NCBI RefSeq assembly: GCF_024362345.1
Contig: NZ_CP101505.1
Location: forward strand, 1,198,001-1,262,000
Reading direction: 5' to 3'
Source: Polaribacter dokdonensis
GTDB taxonomy: Bacteria > Bacteroidota > Bacteroidia > Flavobacteriales > Flavobacteriaceae
Length of the DNA: 64,000 nt
In this document: in pieces, positions 46,265 through 55,573 of the stretch
Position numbering within the stretch: the stretch's first letter is position 1
Layout of the letters: each line of letters starts with the position of its first letter
The notes under the pieces: model-generated
Databases searched by the model: none
What the model was told of the DNA's origin: nothing
Seen by the model: only the letters and a program-made list of their open reading frames with translations
Made by a program: the position numbers and the translations under genes

Positions 46265-47476
46265 TTACTCTGTGTATAAACTTAATATTTTAGCGCTTTC
46301 TGCTTCCCAATTTTCATCTTTATGCATTACTGCATTAAATGCATTTTCTGTTTTTATTTGATATTGATCATAATTTTGACGAATATCAATCACTTTTTCT
46401 GAAAAATCTTCTGCATCATCAGCTTTAAAAACCAATCCAGCATCATACTTAGTTACAATTCTTTGTAATGGTTTGCAAGAACTTACTAAAAGTAAGCTTT
46501 TACTCATCATAATTTGAAATAATTTATGAGGAATTGTATTATCTGTATGTGCATTTGCTAAATGTGGGATGATGTTTACATTCGTCTGTTGCATAATTGT
46601 CGACACTTCTTCAAAAGGCCTATAACCAACAAAAATAACAGATTTAGTTAAGTTGTATTTTGCAACTAATTCCTTTAAGGTATTTTCTACATCTACACTT
46701 CCTTTACCAATTAAAAACAACTTTGCGTCAGGTATTTTCTCTACAATTTTAGGCATTGCTTCAATTGCGGTTTGCAAACCTCTATGAGGCCCAAAACCAC
46801 CAACATAAGTTATTGAAAAATCATTTTTATTGATAATATTTTGAGCAACAGCATGTTTGAAATTTTCAGTAAATTCTTTCTTTTCATGATTAGAAACTAC
46901 AATTAACTTTTTAGTATCAATCGAGAAATTAGTTATTAATTTGGTTTTCATTTCTTCAACCACACAAATAACCTTATCGTATTTCTTACAATATTTCTCT
47001 TCTTTTTTCGACCACAATTTAGGATTCATAAAAAGAGAGTTTTTTAACTGAATTAGCTTATTCTGTTTCCATAAAAACCAAGTTTTTAAAGCTTCAGGGA
47101 AATTTTCATGTAAGTCTAAGTAAATGTGCTTAACACGACTTTTAAACAAATAACCTGTACCTGCTAGAGGTAAATCGTGCACATGTAAATATTCTATTTC
47201 ATATTTCTGAAAAAGCAATTTTAATCCTTTATAAAAAAGAAGATTAATATTGGTAACACTTTCTATAATATCATAAATGCCTTTTTTTGAATTGGTATAA
47301 TTGTTTCCAATTCTAAAAACAGTTACGTTATTTATAATTTCTGATTGTGAATCATTCTTTTTTCTAGGGCAAACAACTAAAACATTTTTACCATTTTCAG
47401 CCAAAGATTCTGCTTCTTTTCTTACTCTAATATCATTAGGATAAGCACCATCAACAATCATGCAGATATACTTCAT
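46265..47476 (-). CDS. Glycosyltransferase family 4 protein
   Basis: 403 aa, GT-B fold. It opens MKYICMIVDGAYPNDIRVRKEAESL (the DxRVRKEAE pattern of many GT4 enzymes). EYLHVHDLPLAGTGYLF and HIYLDLHENFPEAL lie in the N-terminal half. The C-terminal half has SITYVGGFGPHRGLQTAIEAMPKI and IIPHLANAHTDNTIPHKLFQIMMSKSLLLVSSC, the donor-binding pattern (Glu replaced by Thr/Asp before HKLFQ). It follows wecB by 1 bp. Confidence 0.88.
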   Translation of the reverse strand: MKYICMIVDGAYPNDIRVRKEAESLAENGKNVLVVCPRKKNDSQSEIINNVTVFRIGNNYTNSKKGIYDIIESVTNINLLFYKGLKLLFQKYEIEYLHVHDLPLAGTGYLFKSRVKHIYLDLHENFPEALKTWFLWKQNKLIQLKNSLFMNPKLWSKKEEKYCKKYDKVICVVEEMKTKLITNFSIDTKKLIVVSNHEKKEFTENFKHAVAQNIINKNDFSITYVGGFGPHRGLQTAIEAMPKIVEKIPDAKLFLIGKGSVDVENTLKELVAKYNLTKSVIFVGYRPFEEVSTIMQQTNVNIIPHLANAHTDNTIPHKLFQIMMSKSLLLVSSCKPLQRIVTKYDAGLVFKADDAEDFSEKVIDIRQNYDQYQIKTENAFNAVMHKDENWEAESAKILSLYTE

Positions 47477-47477
47477 C

Positions 47478-48569
47478 TTATAAATTCTGTATGGTTTCTA
47501 AAACTCTTTTAGTTGCATTGCCATCCCAAAACTTTGGTACTTTTCCATTTTTAAAAGTGCCATTAATAATGCTAGAAATTTTGTTACTAATTTCTTTGGT
47601 ATTAAAAGTCATTAAAACATTAGTACCTTCTTCTAAAGTTGATGGCCTTTCTGTATTTTCTCTTAACGTGATACAAGGAATTTTTAAAAACGTAGTTTCT
47701 TCTTGAATACCTCCACTATCTGTTATTACACAAAATGAATATTTTATTAATTTTTGAAAGGCAAAATAATTTTGTGGATCTATAATTCTTAATTGGTTGA
47801 TGTTTTTTAAATCATCATATAAATTGAACTTTTCGAAACTATTTTTTGTTCTTGGGTGAATTGAAAATACTACAGTATGATTTTTTGTAATGTTTTTAAA
47901 TAAATCTAAAATTTTTAGAAGCGCCTCTTTTGTATCTACATTTCTAGGTCTGTGCATGGTTACTAAAATATAATCTTGAGTCTCCAAACCAGTTTCTTCA
48001 ATGATGGTAGATGCTTCAATTTCCTTATTAAAATGAACCAAAGTATCTATCATTGTATTCCCAACAAAGGCAATTTGATTGTCTTTTTTACCAATTTGCT
48101 TCAAATTTTCTATTCCACTTTTTTCGGTAACAAAGCAGATATCAGTAATTTCATCCGTTAAAATACGGTTAACTTCTTCTGGCATTTGTCTGTCTAAACT
48201 TCGTAATCCGCTTTCTAAATGCCCCAGTTTTACACCTAATTTATTAGCAGAAATTGCAGCTGCTAAAGTTGAGTTTACATCACCTACACAAAGCAAAATG
48301 TCTGGTTTATAATTATTAATCACACTTTCTAAGGCAATTATAATTTCGCCAATTAAACTATTTGCAGATGTTGCAGAAACACCCAAAAAGTAATCAACTT
48401 CTATATTGAATTGCTCTAAAAATACAGCAGACATTCTTTGATCATAATGCTGACCTGTATGTGCTATTTTCACTTCTAAATCTGGAAAATTTTTAGCAAC
48501 TTTTTTAAACTGCGTAATTTTTACAAAGTTGGGTCTTGTACCAACTACAATCAATATTTTTTTAGTCAT
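47478..48569 (-). CDS. wecB: UDP-N-acetylglucosamine 2-epimerase (non-hydrolysing)
   Basis: Interconverts UDP-GlcNAc and UDP-ManNAc, a precursor for surface polysaccharides; 363 aa, normal length. Family motifs in order: VVGTRPNFVKI at the N-terminus, CVGDVNSTLAAAISANKLG, HLESGLRSLDRQMPEEVNRI, VTMHRPRNVD and TDSGGIQEETTFLKIPC. No UDP-ManNAc dehydrogenase (WecC) gene lies in this operon, so ManNAc itself may be used or the dehydrogenase is elsewhere. It abuts the methyltransferase gene. Confidence 0.94.
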   Translation of the reverse strand: MTKKILIVVGTRPNFVKITQFKKVAKNFPDLEVKIAHTGQHYDQRMSAVFLEQFNIEVDYFLGVSATSANSLIGEIIIALESVINNYKPDILLCVGDVNSTLAAAISANKLGVKLGHLESGLRSLDRQMPEEVNRILTDEITDICFVTEKSGIENLKQIGKKDNQIAFVGNTMIDTLVHFNKEIEASTIIEETGLETQDYILVTMHRPRNVDTKEALLKILDLFKNITKNHTVVFSIHPRTKNSFEKFNLYDDLKNINQLRIIDPQNYFAFQKLIKYSFCVITDSGGIQEETTFLKIPCITLRENTERPSTLEEGTNVLMTFNTKEISNKISSIINGTFKNGKVPKFWDGNATKRVLETIQNL

Positions 48570-49088
48570 CTAATTTCTTATTGCATGAACTGCATAATAT
48601 CTAGGAGTAAATTTCCTTAGAATTGGTCTGAAGCCAATTTTACTAATTGGGCTTGTCCATTTTTCTTTTTCTTGTATAGACCAACCAGATTTTTCTAACA
48701 GCCAATCAAACTGCCAATCTTCAAATTCATGATAATGTCTGTCCCACATATCAGTTTTACTTCTGTATGCTTTTGCAAACCATAAATCTAAAGGTATAGT
48801 TGCAATTAAGGTAGTTGCTTCAATTGTTCTTAACACATTAAAAGGGGCCAGTAAATGCTCAAAAATTTCAAAAGCTGTTACTGCATCTACTTTATGTTCT
48901 TTAACAATTTCTGGTAAAAGATCTAAATCCTCTCCTTTTGTATTTATAACAGTATAACCATTCTGTTCCATAATTTCAGAAAAAGGATTTCTTATTCCTA
49001 AATCTAAAATTGTGGCTGGTGCAGGTAAAACTTTCTTCAGAAATTCTAAAGTATGGTCATATCTTTTTGTTGGTAACTTGCTATACAT
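48570..49088 (-). CDS. Class I SAM-dependent methyltransferase-like protein
   Basis: 172 aa. ATILDLGIRNPFSEIMEQNG replaces the usual DLGxGxG motif I, with only one Gly retained. Motif II/III is AVTAFEIFEHLLAPFNVLR (FEHLxxPxxVL, typical of Methyltransf_11 and related). LDLWFAKAYRSKTDMWDRHYHEFEDWQFDWLLEKSGW follows. The lack of a Gly-rich loop makes SAM binding less certain. Its start overlaps the end of the YfhO gene by 8 bp, so translational coupling is likely. A role in glycan modification is inferred from the operon. Confidence 0.75.
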   Translation of the reverse strand: MYSKLPTKRYDHTLEFLKKVLPAPATILDLGIRNPFSEIMEQNGYTVINTKGEDLDLLPEIVKEHKVDAVTAFEIFEHLLAPFNVLRTIEATTLIATIPLDLWFAKAYRSKTDMWDRHYHEFEDWQFDWLLEKSGWSIQEKEKWTSPISKIGFRPILRKFTPRYYAVHAIRN

Positions 49089-51510
49089 TTAGAGTTGATT
49101 TTTTCTTTTTTCTGTCATCATAAAACAACCAACCAATAGTTATTGCAATTAATAATCCATAAGAAATTAAAGACACTAAACTACCTTTTTGAATAACCTT
49201 AGGTTCAAATTTAAATACAATTTGATGTTTTCCTGCAGGTACTTTCATTCCTCTTAAAACATAATTCACTCTATAATGTGGAGTAAATTCTCCATCAATA
49301 TAGGCATTCCAACCATCTTTATAATATATTTCTGAAAATACTGCAAACTGCTCTGAATTTGAATTTGAGCTATAAATTAATTCAGTAACTCCATATTTAT
49401 CTAAAGAAATAGTTGCTGTAGAATCTTTTTGAAAATTAAATTTAACTGAATCTTTTAACTTGCTTTTATCTATAACAACACTTTTTTGTGTATTTAGAGA
49501 GTCTAAAGCTTTCATTTCTTTATCTGCAGAATCTACTAAAAGAACATTATCTACAAACCAAGCATTACCATAAGCATCTATATTTAATTGAGCTTGTGGT
49601 TGATTATTTTGATCAGCAATTATAAAATATTTGGTGTTTAACATATTTAAAACACTCATATTATTTTTTGCTATTTGATAATCAAACAACTCTTTGTATC
49701 TACCCATTTTTGCAGCATGATAACCTCCTATTGATTGATGAAAATAAGAAGTAGAACCATCTTGCATAGGGTCTACAGTAAAATTTGCTACTCTGTAATG
49801 AGATTTATCTTTTAATATCTGCTTATCTGCATTTGAAGCCAAGAAGGGTTTTTCAACTCTTCTAGAAGGTTTAAAGTCAGACTCATTCACATAACGTTTG
49901 TCTACAGAAAGTAAATCTATAAGTATAAAAATTACAAGTGTTACTACTGCATATTGCTTTTTTAATTTTTCTTTTAAAGTGAACCATAAAATACCAGCTG
50001 TTAAAATTACAAAACCAAATGATCTAAGAGAATCCATAAGTAACATAGATTTTCTATCTGCTATAACTGCATCTAATAATCCTGGTAAATCATTATAACT
50101 AGCATCTCTTAAGCCTTCAAAAGTTGAAAAGCTTTGAGCCAATAAATAGCCAAAAACAATTAAACCTGAAAAAGTGAAAAATGCATTTTCTAAAGCCTTC
50201 TTTTTCTTTTTAGTTGATATTTCTGATGAGAAGAATTCCTTTAGAGCCAATACACCTAATATTGGCACACATAGCTCTGCTATAATTTGTATGGATGAAA
50301 CAGCTCTAAATTTATTGTATAGAGGAACATAATCAATAAAAATGTTAGTTAAAACATCAAAATTTCTACCCCAGCTTAATAATATTGAAAATACTGTAGC
50401 TGCAATTAACCATTGCTTTAGTTTGCCTTTCACAAGAAATATTCCTAAAAAAAACAAAAAGAATATAACTGCACCAATGTAAGCAGGTGCTTCAATTATA
50501 GGTTGGTCTCCCCAGTAAGTAAGTACTTGTTTAGAATAATCATTTGCTACTTTTTTACCAGCAGTTTTTTCTACTAATTTATAGAAGTTAGAATCTTCAC
50601 CTAATTCTTCTAATGTACCTCCACCCATAAATCTTGGAATAAACAAGTTGAAAGTTTCTAACTTAGCATAACTATATTGAGTAATATAACTTTTATCTAA
50701 ACCTTGCGTTTCTTGTTTTTTAGAGCCATCTGCATTTATTGTCAATTCAGATTTTCCTCTTGTACTAAAATCTGTATATTCTTTCATTGCCATAAGTCTT
50801 GGTGCATTTGCTCCAATACCTAAAATAACAGCTGCTATAATTACTGCTGCTTGTTTTATAAAACGAGATAAATTATCTTCTTTTATAGCGTGAATTAATT
50901 CTACAACTCCTAAAATTAATAAGCAAAAGCCTAAATAATAAGTCATTTGTATATGATTAGCATAAATTTCTAATGCCATTGCTAAACCTGTAACTATAAA
51001 GCCAAGTACGAACTTTCTTCGAAAAACAAGTAAAACCCCAGCAACCACCAATGGCATATAAGCTATTGCATGTGCTTTAGAATTATGCCCAGGAATAAAA
51101 ATAATTATCAAATAGGTAGAAAAACCAAAGGCTAAAGCCCCTAAAATTGCCAATCTCCATTTAACTTTCAATGCCAACATTAGTACAAAAAAACTTAAAA
51201 AATACAAAAAGGTATAATCAGCTGGTCTTGGTAAAAAACGTAAAGTTCTGTCTATTGTTCTTACAAAATCATATGGATAATAGGCACTTATTTGATAGGC
51301 AGGCATTCCACTAAAAGAAGCACCTGTCCAATAAGGTTCTGCATCATTTTCTGCTCTGTAATCTACAATTTCTTTAGCCATCCCAGTAAATTGTGTAATA
51401 TCTGACTGTGCTATTTTTTGTCCTTTTAAAACAGGATGAAAATATAGAAGAGATGCAATTATAAAAAGTACAATTGCAATAACGTAAGGTAAAATCTTTT
51501 TTGGTTTCAA
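49081..51510 (-). CDS. YfhO family membrane protein (GT-C-like)
   Basis: 809 aa with about twelve or more membrane helices in the first ~530 residues and a large extracytoplasmic domain afterwards, ending in one helix (VSLISYGLLIAITIGWLFY). The first loop has AQSDITQFTGMAKEIVDYRAENDAEPYWTGASFSGMP; the Asp pattern is typical of GT-C enzymes. In Bacillus YfhO glycosylates lipoteichoic acid (established). Here a glycosyltransferase using a lipid-linked sugar is inferred. It heads the glycan operon after the DUF4834 gene. Confidence 0.85.
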   Translation of the reverse strand: MKPKKILPYVIAIVLFIIASLLYFHPVLKGQKIAQSDITQFTGMAKEIVDYRAENDAEPYWTGASFSGMPAYQISAYYPYDFVRTIDRTLRFLPRPADYTFLYFLSFFVLMLALKVKWRLAILGALAFGFSTYLIIIFIPGHNSKAHAIAYMPLVVAGVLLVFRRKFVLGFIVTGLAMALEIYANHIQMTYYLGFCLLILGVVELIHAIKEDNLSRFIKQAAVIIAAVILGIGANAPRLMAMKEYTDFSTRGKSELTINADGSKKQETQGLDKSYITQYSYAKLETFNLFIPRFMGGGTLEELGEDSNFYKLVEKTAGKKVANDYSKQVLTYWGDQPIIEAPAYIGAVIFFLFFLGIFLVKGKLKQWLIAATVFSILLSWGRNFDVLTNIFIDYVPLYNKFRAVSSIQIIAELCVPILGVLALKEFFSSEISTKKKKKALENAFFTFSGLIVFGYLLAQSFSTFEGLRDASYNDLPGLLDAVIADRKSMLLMDSLRSFGFVILTAGILWFTLKEKLKKQYAVVTLVIFILIDLLSVDKRYVNESDFKPSRRVEKPFLASNADKQILKDKSHYRVANFTVDPMQDGSTSYFHQSIGGYHAAKMGRYKELFDYQIAKNNMSVLNMLNTKYFIIADQNNQPQAQLNIDAYGNAWFVDNVLLVDSADKEMKALDSLNTQKSVVIDKSKLKDSVKFNFQKDSTATISLDKYGVTELIYSSNSNSEQFAVFSEIYYKDGWNAYIDGEFTPHYRVNYVLRGMKVPAGKHQIVFKFEPKVIQKGSLVSLISYGLLIAITIGWLFYDDRKKKKSTLNV

Positions 51511-51557
51511 GCTTAAAATTTAGTGTGATGTATTCATGAACTTATAAGTAAGAAACG

Positions 51558-51812
51558 TTAGTCTATTTCTTCAAAATCTACATATTCACCTACAGAGTTT
51601 TTACTTTGTGATTGATTTTTAGGTGCTTTATCTATAATAGTTTCACCTTCTCTTATATTACTTTTAGGTTGCTGACCTCCAAATTGTTGCTCAGCTTTCT
51701 TTTGCATAGTATCTGCAACTTTAGCTAATAAAAAAGGCGCCAAGAATTTAGCTATAACCTTAAAAGCATAGTAAAATAATAATATAAAAAAGATAGTTTT
51801 TAATAAACCCAT
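51558..51812 (-). CDS. DUF4834 family small membrane protein
   Basis: 84 aa. One N-terminal membrane helix (LLKTIFFILLFYYAFKVIAKFLAPFLL, about residues 3-29) is followed by a Gln-rich cytoplasmic tail (MQKKAEQQFGGQQPKSN) ending VGEYVDFEEID, the conserved acidic C-terminus of this Bacteroidota family. Function is unknown. First gene of the minus-strand glycan operon, 47 bp ahead of the YfhO gene. Confidence 0.82.
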   Translation of the reverse strand: MGLLKTIFFILLFYYAFKVIAKFLAPFLLAKVADTMQKKAEQQFGGQQPKSNIREGETIIDKAPKNQSQSKNSVGEYVDFEEID

Positions 51813-51836
51813 TTAGTACTTGCATTAAATATGAAT

Positions 51837-51844
51837 CAAAAATA
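51837..51844 (-). promoter_or_regulatory. Promoter -7 box of the DUF4834-glycan operon
   Basis: TATTTTTG on the minus strand matches TAnnTTTG, 24 bp before the DUF4834 ATG. No clear TTTG at the -33 distance, so moderate confidence. It lies in the 163-bp divergent spacer shared with the outer-membrane protein gene. Confidence 0.4.
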
Positions 51845-51936
51845 ACAATTTGGCAACAATTGTTACGTTAACAAAGTATAAAACTTTAACAATTGTAAAA
51901 AAGTATACATTGCTTTTTAAAACAGCAATTTTGTTC

Positions 51937-51944
51937 TATGTTTG
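51937..51944 (+). promoter_or_regulatory. Promoter -7 box of the outer-membrane protein gene
   Basis: TATGTTTG matches TAnnTTTG. A T-run (51914-51918) lies 18 bp upstream in place of TTTG. It predicts a start near 51948, supporting the ATG at 51976 as the real start of the downstream gene rather than the TTG at 51850. Confidence 0.45.
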
Positions 51945-51975
51945 TTTATCTTATAAATTTAAAACTATTTTTTTG

Positions 51976-52995
51976 ATGATGAGAAATCATAAGTCGAAAT
52001 TCTTTATTTTCATATTTCTTATTAGTATTTCATCAATCTATAGCCAGTACACAAACGTTATAAACTCTAATAAACCAGGATTTTCAGAAAGTCCTTACAG
52101 TGTAGGAAAAGGTGTTTATCAGTTTGAAAGTAATTTATTTTGGAGAAACACATCTATAGAACCTACTTTCTCTAGACCACAATCTTTTGGTTTAGACTTG
52201 CTGTTTAGAACCAGTTTTTTATCAGAAAAGCTAGAGTTGAATACACAAATTAGTTATCAAAGAGATGAAATTGCTTTTAAAAATATATTCACTTCATCTT
52301 ACTTTACCAATGGTTTTGGCAGATTTACCATTGGTGCAAAATATTTGGTTTTTCAGCAAGAATATGAAGACAAAACTAAAGAGGTTAGAAGTTGGAAAAG
52401 AAGAAATGCTTTCGATAAAAAAAGGTTGATACCTTCTGTAGCCATTTATGCTGGTTTAAATACAGATATGGTAAATGACATATACAAAACAGGCAGTATG
52501 TCTCCTAAAGCAGGTATATTATTACAAAACAATTTAAGCTCCGACTTTAATATCATAACCAATGTCTTTTATGATTACATAGGTACTGATTTTGCTGAAT
52601 TTTCTTATATAATTACTGGAACTATTAATTTAAGTGATAGATGGTCTACCTTTTTTGAAAATCAAACCATATTTCAAAAAGAACAAACCAACTCTAATTT
52701 GGGTACTGGTTTGGCTTTTTTATACAGTAGAAATTTACAAGTAAATGCCTCTGGTAGGTTTCTATTTGAAGGAAAAGCACAAGGTTTCTACGCAGGTTTT
52801 GGAGTATCTTACAGAATAGACAGGCATAAAGACAGCTATAAGGAGCTAGATGAAAATGGAAAAGAAATAAAAGACACTCCAATTTCTAAATACAATAAAA
52901 AACAGAATGGCTTTTTTAGTAGGCTTTTTAGTATTTTTACCAAAGACAAGAGTAAGAAAAAAACTAGAAAAAGAGTAAAGAGAAAAAGAAACTAA
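51976..52995 (+). CDS. Putative outer-membrane transporter (Phenol_MetA_deg-like beta-barrel)
   Basis: 339 aa from ATG 51976 (MMRNHKSKFFIFIFLISISS...), which begins with a signal peptide ending IYSQ. The frame is open 42 codons further up to a TTG, but that part has no signal-peptide logic and precedes the predicted promoter. SNKPGFSESPYSVGKGVYQFESNLFW is typical of the MetA-pathway outer-membrane family. Alternating beta-strands run to about residue 275. The C-terminal 60 residues are Lys/Arg-rich (KDKSKKKTRKRVKRKRN), an unusual basic tail for a barrel. Substrate unknown. Confidence 0.78.
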   Translation: MMRNHKSKFFIFIFLISISSIYSQYTNVINSNKPGFSESPYSVGKGVYQFESNLFWRNTSIEPTFSRPQSFGLDLLFRTSFLSEKLELNTQISYQRDEIAFKNIFTSSYFTNGFGRFTIGAKYLVFQQEYEDKTKEVRSWKRRNAFDKKRLIPSVAIYAGLNTDMVNDIYKTGSMSPKAGILLQNNLSSDFNIITNVFYDYIGTDFAEFSYIITGTINLSDRWSTFFENQTIFQKEQTNSNLGTGLAFLYSRNLQVNASGRFLFEGKAQGFYAGFGVSYRIDRHKDSYKELDENGKEIKDTPISKYNKKQNGFFSRLFSIFTKDKSKKKTRKRVKRKRN

Positions 52996-53014
52996 CAAAA
53001 TCAAGTACATCTAA

Positions 53015-54136
53015 ATGATTACTATTAAAGAAGTGCACACTAAAAGTGAAATGAAACAATTTGTTTTATTTCCTTTTTCTATTTATAAGAATAATGATTT
53101 TTGGGTACCTCCTATTATAAAAGATGAAATCGCAAATTTTGACGCTAATGAAAACCCTGTTTTTCAAAATGCAGATGGTCGCTTCTTTTTGGCTTACAGA
53201 AACAACAAAATAGTAGGTAGAGTAATTGCTATTATAAATTGGTATGAGGTAAACAATCAAAACATTAAAAAAATGCGTTTTGGTTGGTTTGATGTTATAG
53301 ATGATGTAGAAGTTACCAAAGCACTTTTAAACAAAGTAAACCAAATAGGTAAAGAAAACAACTTAGCATATATAGAAGGACCTGTAGGTTTTAATAATCT
53401 AGATAAAACAGGAGTTTTAATAGATGGTTTTAATCATATAGGCACTATGATTACTTGGTATAATCACCCTTATTACAAAGATCATTTAGAGCAACTTGGG
53501 TTTGTAAAAGAAAAAGAATACTTAGAAAATAAGTTTAAATTTAAAAATGTTGATGCTACATACTACAACAGAATCAGCAACATTATTAAACGCAGATTTA
53601 AGCTTAAAGCATTAGATTTTACAAAAACCAAAGATATTTTACCTTATGTAGATGAAATGTTCGAAGTCTTTAGTGCATCCTATTCTAAACTATCTACTTT
53701 TGTACCTATTTCTGATGCTCAAATAGCCTTTTTTAAAAAGAAGTACATATCTTTCATTAACCCAGAATATATCAAATTTGTGGTTGATGAAAATAATAAA
53801 CTCGTTGCTTTTGCAATTGTTATGCCCTCATTTTCTAAAGCTTTGCAGAAATCTAAAGGTAAATTGTTCCCCTTTGGAATTTTAAGATTATTACATGCTA
53901 GAAAATATTCTAAAGATGTAACATTCTATTTAATTGGTGTTCATCCAGCTTATCAAAACAAAGGAGTACATGCTATTATTTTTGATCAATTCACTAAAAC
54001 ATTTAACAACTTAGGTATTGAAAATTGTATAAGAACTCCTGAATTAGAAGACAATGAAGCTATTAAAAAAATATGGGAAAACTTTAATCCAGAAACTCAT
54101 AAAAGAAGAAGAACTTACAGAAAAGAGATTCAGTAG
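53015..54136 (+). CDS. GNAT-like protein (YghO-type)
   Basis: 373 aa, soluble. It begins MITIKEVHTKSEMKQFVLFPFSIYKNNDFWVPP. The first part has RFFLAYRNNKIVGRVIAIINWYE, an N-acetyltransferase-like strand pair. EGPVGFNNLDKTGVLIDGF is highly conserved in this family. The C-terminal half has an acetyl-CoA-binding-like motif GVHPAYQNKGVHAIIFDQF (Q-x-x-G-V/A). The pattern suggests a double GNAT fold. The substrate is unknown. It lies 19 bp after the outer-membrane protein gene and 47 bp before rsmE. Confidence 0.72.
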   Translation: MITIKEVHTKSEMKQFVLFPFSIYKNNDFWVPPIIKDEIANFDANENPVFQNADGRFFLAYRNNKIVGRVIAIINWYEVNNQNIKKMRFGWFDVIDDVEVTKALLNKVNQIGKENNLAYIEGPVGFNNLDKTGVLIDGFNHIGTMITWYNHPYYKDHLEQLGFVKEKEYLENKFKFKNVDATYYNRISNIIKRRFKLKALDFTKTKDILPYVDEMFEVFSASYSKLSTFVPISDAQIAFFKKKYISFINPEYIKFVVDENNKLVAFAIVMPSFSKALQKSKGKLFPFGILRLLHARKYSKDVTFYLIGVHPAYQNKGVHAIIFDQFTKTFNNLGIENCIRTPELEDNEAIKKIWENFNPETHKRRRTYRKEIQ

Positions 54137-54183
54137 CCAAAAATTTTATGAATAGAATTAACCAACTTTATAATTAATCTAAA

Positions 54184-54891
54184 ATGCAACTTTTTTACAA
54201 TTCAGAAATTAACGAAACTACAAAACAAATTGTTTTTGATAAGATTGAAAGTAGACATATTGTAAAGGTTCTTAGAAAGAATGAAGGTGATATTCTAAAA
54301 ATAACCAATGGAAAAGATTTTTTATTTGATGCAAAAATTACTATTGCTAGCGATAAAAAATGCATTGTAGAGATTATTTCTGCAACCCAAAAACCAAAAC
54401 CTTGGCCTTACTATTTGCACATTGCAATTGCACCTACCAAAAATAACGACAGAACAGAATGGTTTTTAGAAAAAGCAACTGAGATTGGTATAGATGAAAT
54501 TACACCACTAATTTGCAGTAACTCAGAAAGAAGGGTTGTTAAGTTAGAAAGATTCGAAAAAATCATTCAATCTGCAATGAAACAATCTTTAAAATTCACA
54601 TTACCAAAATTAAACAACCCAATAAAGTTTAATGATTTTATACAACAAGATTTTGAAGGTTTAAAATGCATTGCTCATTGTGAAGAGCATGAAAAAAACC
54701 TTTTAAAGAACGTTATTAAAACTGAACAAAAGATTACAATACTTATTGGTCCTGAAGGTGATTTCTCTTTAGGTGAAATTAAAAAAGCTTTAGAAAAAAA
54801 CTACACTCCAATATCTTTAGGAGAAAGTAGATTAAGAACAGAAACTGCTGCTTTAGTTGCTGTAAATACAGTTTCTTTAATGCAAGAGTAA
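54184..54891 (+). CDS. rsmE: 16S rRNA (uracil(1498)-N(3))-methyltransferase
   Basis: SPOUT methyltransferase that methylates U1498 of 16S rRNA; 235 aa, usual length. An N-terminal PUA-like domain (ESRHIVKVLRKNEGDILKITNG) is followed by the SPOUT fold with KNNDRTEWFLEKATEIGIDEITPL. SERRVVKLERFEKIIQSAMKQS, IGPEGDFSLGEI and the knot LGESRLRTETAALVAV complete it. All key motifs are present. Confidence 0.96.
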   Translation: MQLFYNSEINETTKQIVFDKIESRHIVKVLRKNEGDILKITNGKDFLFDAKITIASDKKCIVEIISATQKPKPWPYYLHIAIAPTKNNDRTEWFLEKATEIGIDEITPLICSNSERRVVKLERFEKIIQSAMKQSLKFTLPKLNNPIKFNDFIQQDFEGLKCIAHCEEHEKNLLKNVIKTEQKITILIGPEGDFSLGEIKKALEKNYTPISLGESRLRTETAALVAVNTVSLMQE

Positions 54892-54931
54892 AATCATTTT
54901 TGCTATCTTGCTTTTCTATTCAATATAAAAT

Positions 54932-55573
54932 ATGAAGCAACTCTTATTTTTAATTACCTTAACTCTCACTGTAAATTCTTACTGTCAAGATGTTGCCATT
55001 TTAAAATATAATGGAGGAGGAGATTGGTATGCAAATCCAACAGCTATTCCAAATTTGGTAGCTTTTACTAATCAAAATATAAAAACAAATATTTCTAAAA
55101 ACCCACAAACAGTTGCTGTTAATAGTAATGATATTTACAATTTTCCAATTCTGTTTTTAACAGGTCATGGAAATGTATACTTTTCAGATGAAGAGTCCTC
55201 TAACTTAAGAAACTACTTAATTTCTGGAGGATTTTTACATATTTCAGACAATTATGGTTTAGATAAATTTATAAGAAGAGAATTAAAAAAGGTTTTTCCG
55301 AGTTTAGATTTTAAAGAAATACCAAGTAATCATCCTATTTACAACCAGACATTTAAATTTCCAAACGGAATTCCTAAAATTCATGAGCATGATAAAAAAT
55401 CTGCACAAGGTTTTGGGTTGTTTTATGAAGGGAGATTAGTTGTTTTCTATGATTATGAAACAGACTTAAGTGATGGCTGGGAAGATGAAGTAATTCATAA
55501 TAACCCAAAAGAAGTTAGAGAGAAAGCCTTAAAAATGGGTTCAAATATTATAGAATATGCTTTTACAAACTAG
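54932..55573 (+). CDS. DUF4159 domain-containing secreted protein
   Basis: 213 aa with signal peptide MKQLLFLITLTLTVNSYCQ. DVAILKYNGGGDWYANPTAIPNL opens the domain; FLTGHGNVYFSDEESSNLRNYLISGGFLHISDNYG and FYDYETDLSDGWEDEVIHNNP are its most conserved parts. The fold is glutamine-amidotransferase-like (family knowledge), but I see no Cys-His pair in the usual places. Probably periplasmic; function unknown. Its end overlaps the symporter gene by 17 bp. Confidence 0.82.
   Translation: MKQLLFLITLTLTVNSYCQDVAILKYNGGGDWYANPTAIPNLVAFTNQNIKTNISKNPQTVAVNSNDIYNFPILFLTGHGNVYFSDEESSNLRNYLISGGFLHISDNYGLDKFIRRELKKVFPSLDFKEIPSNHPIYNQTFKFPNGIPKIHEHDKKSAQGFGLFYEGRLVVFYDYETDLSDGWEDEVIHNNPKEVREKALKMGSNIIEYAFTN

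Noticed and set aside
51850..51975. Longer N-terminus of the outer-membrane protein from TTG 51850
   Set aside because: A signal peptide begins at ATG 51976 and a promoter match lies within the extension.
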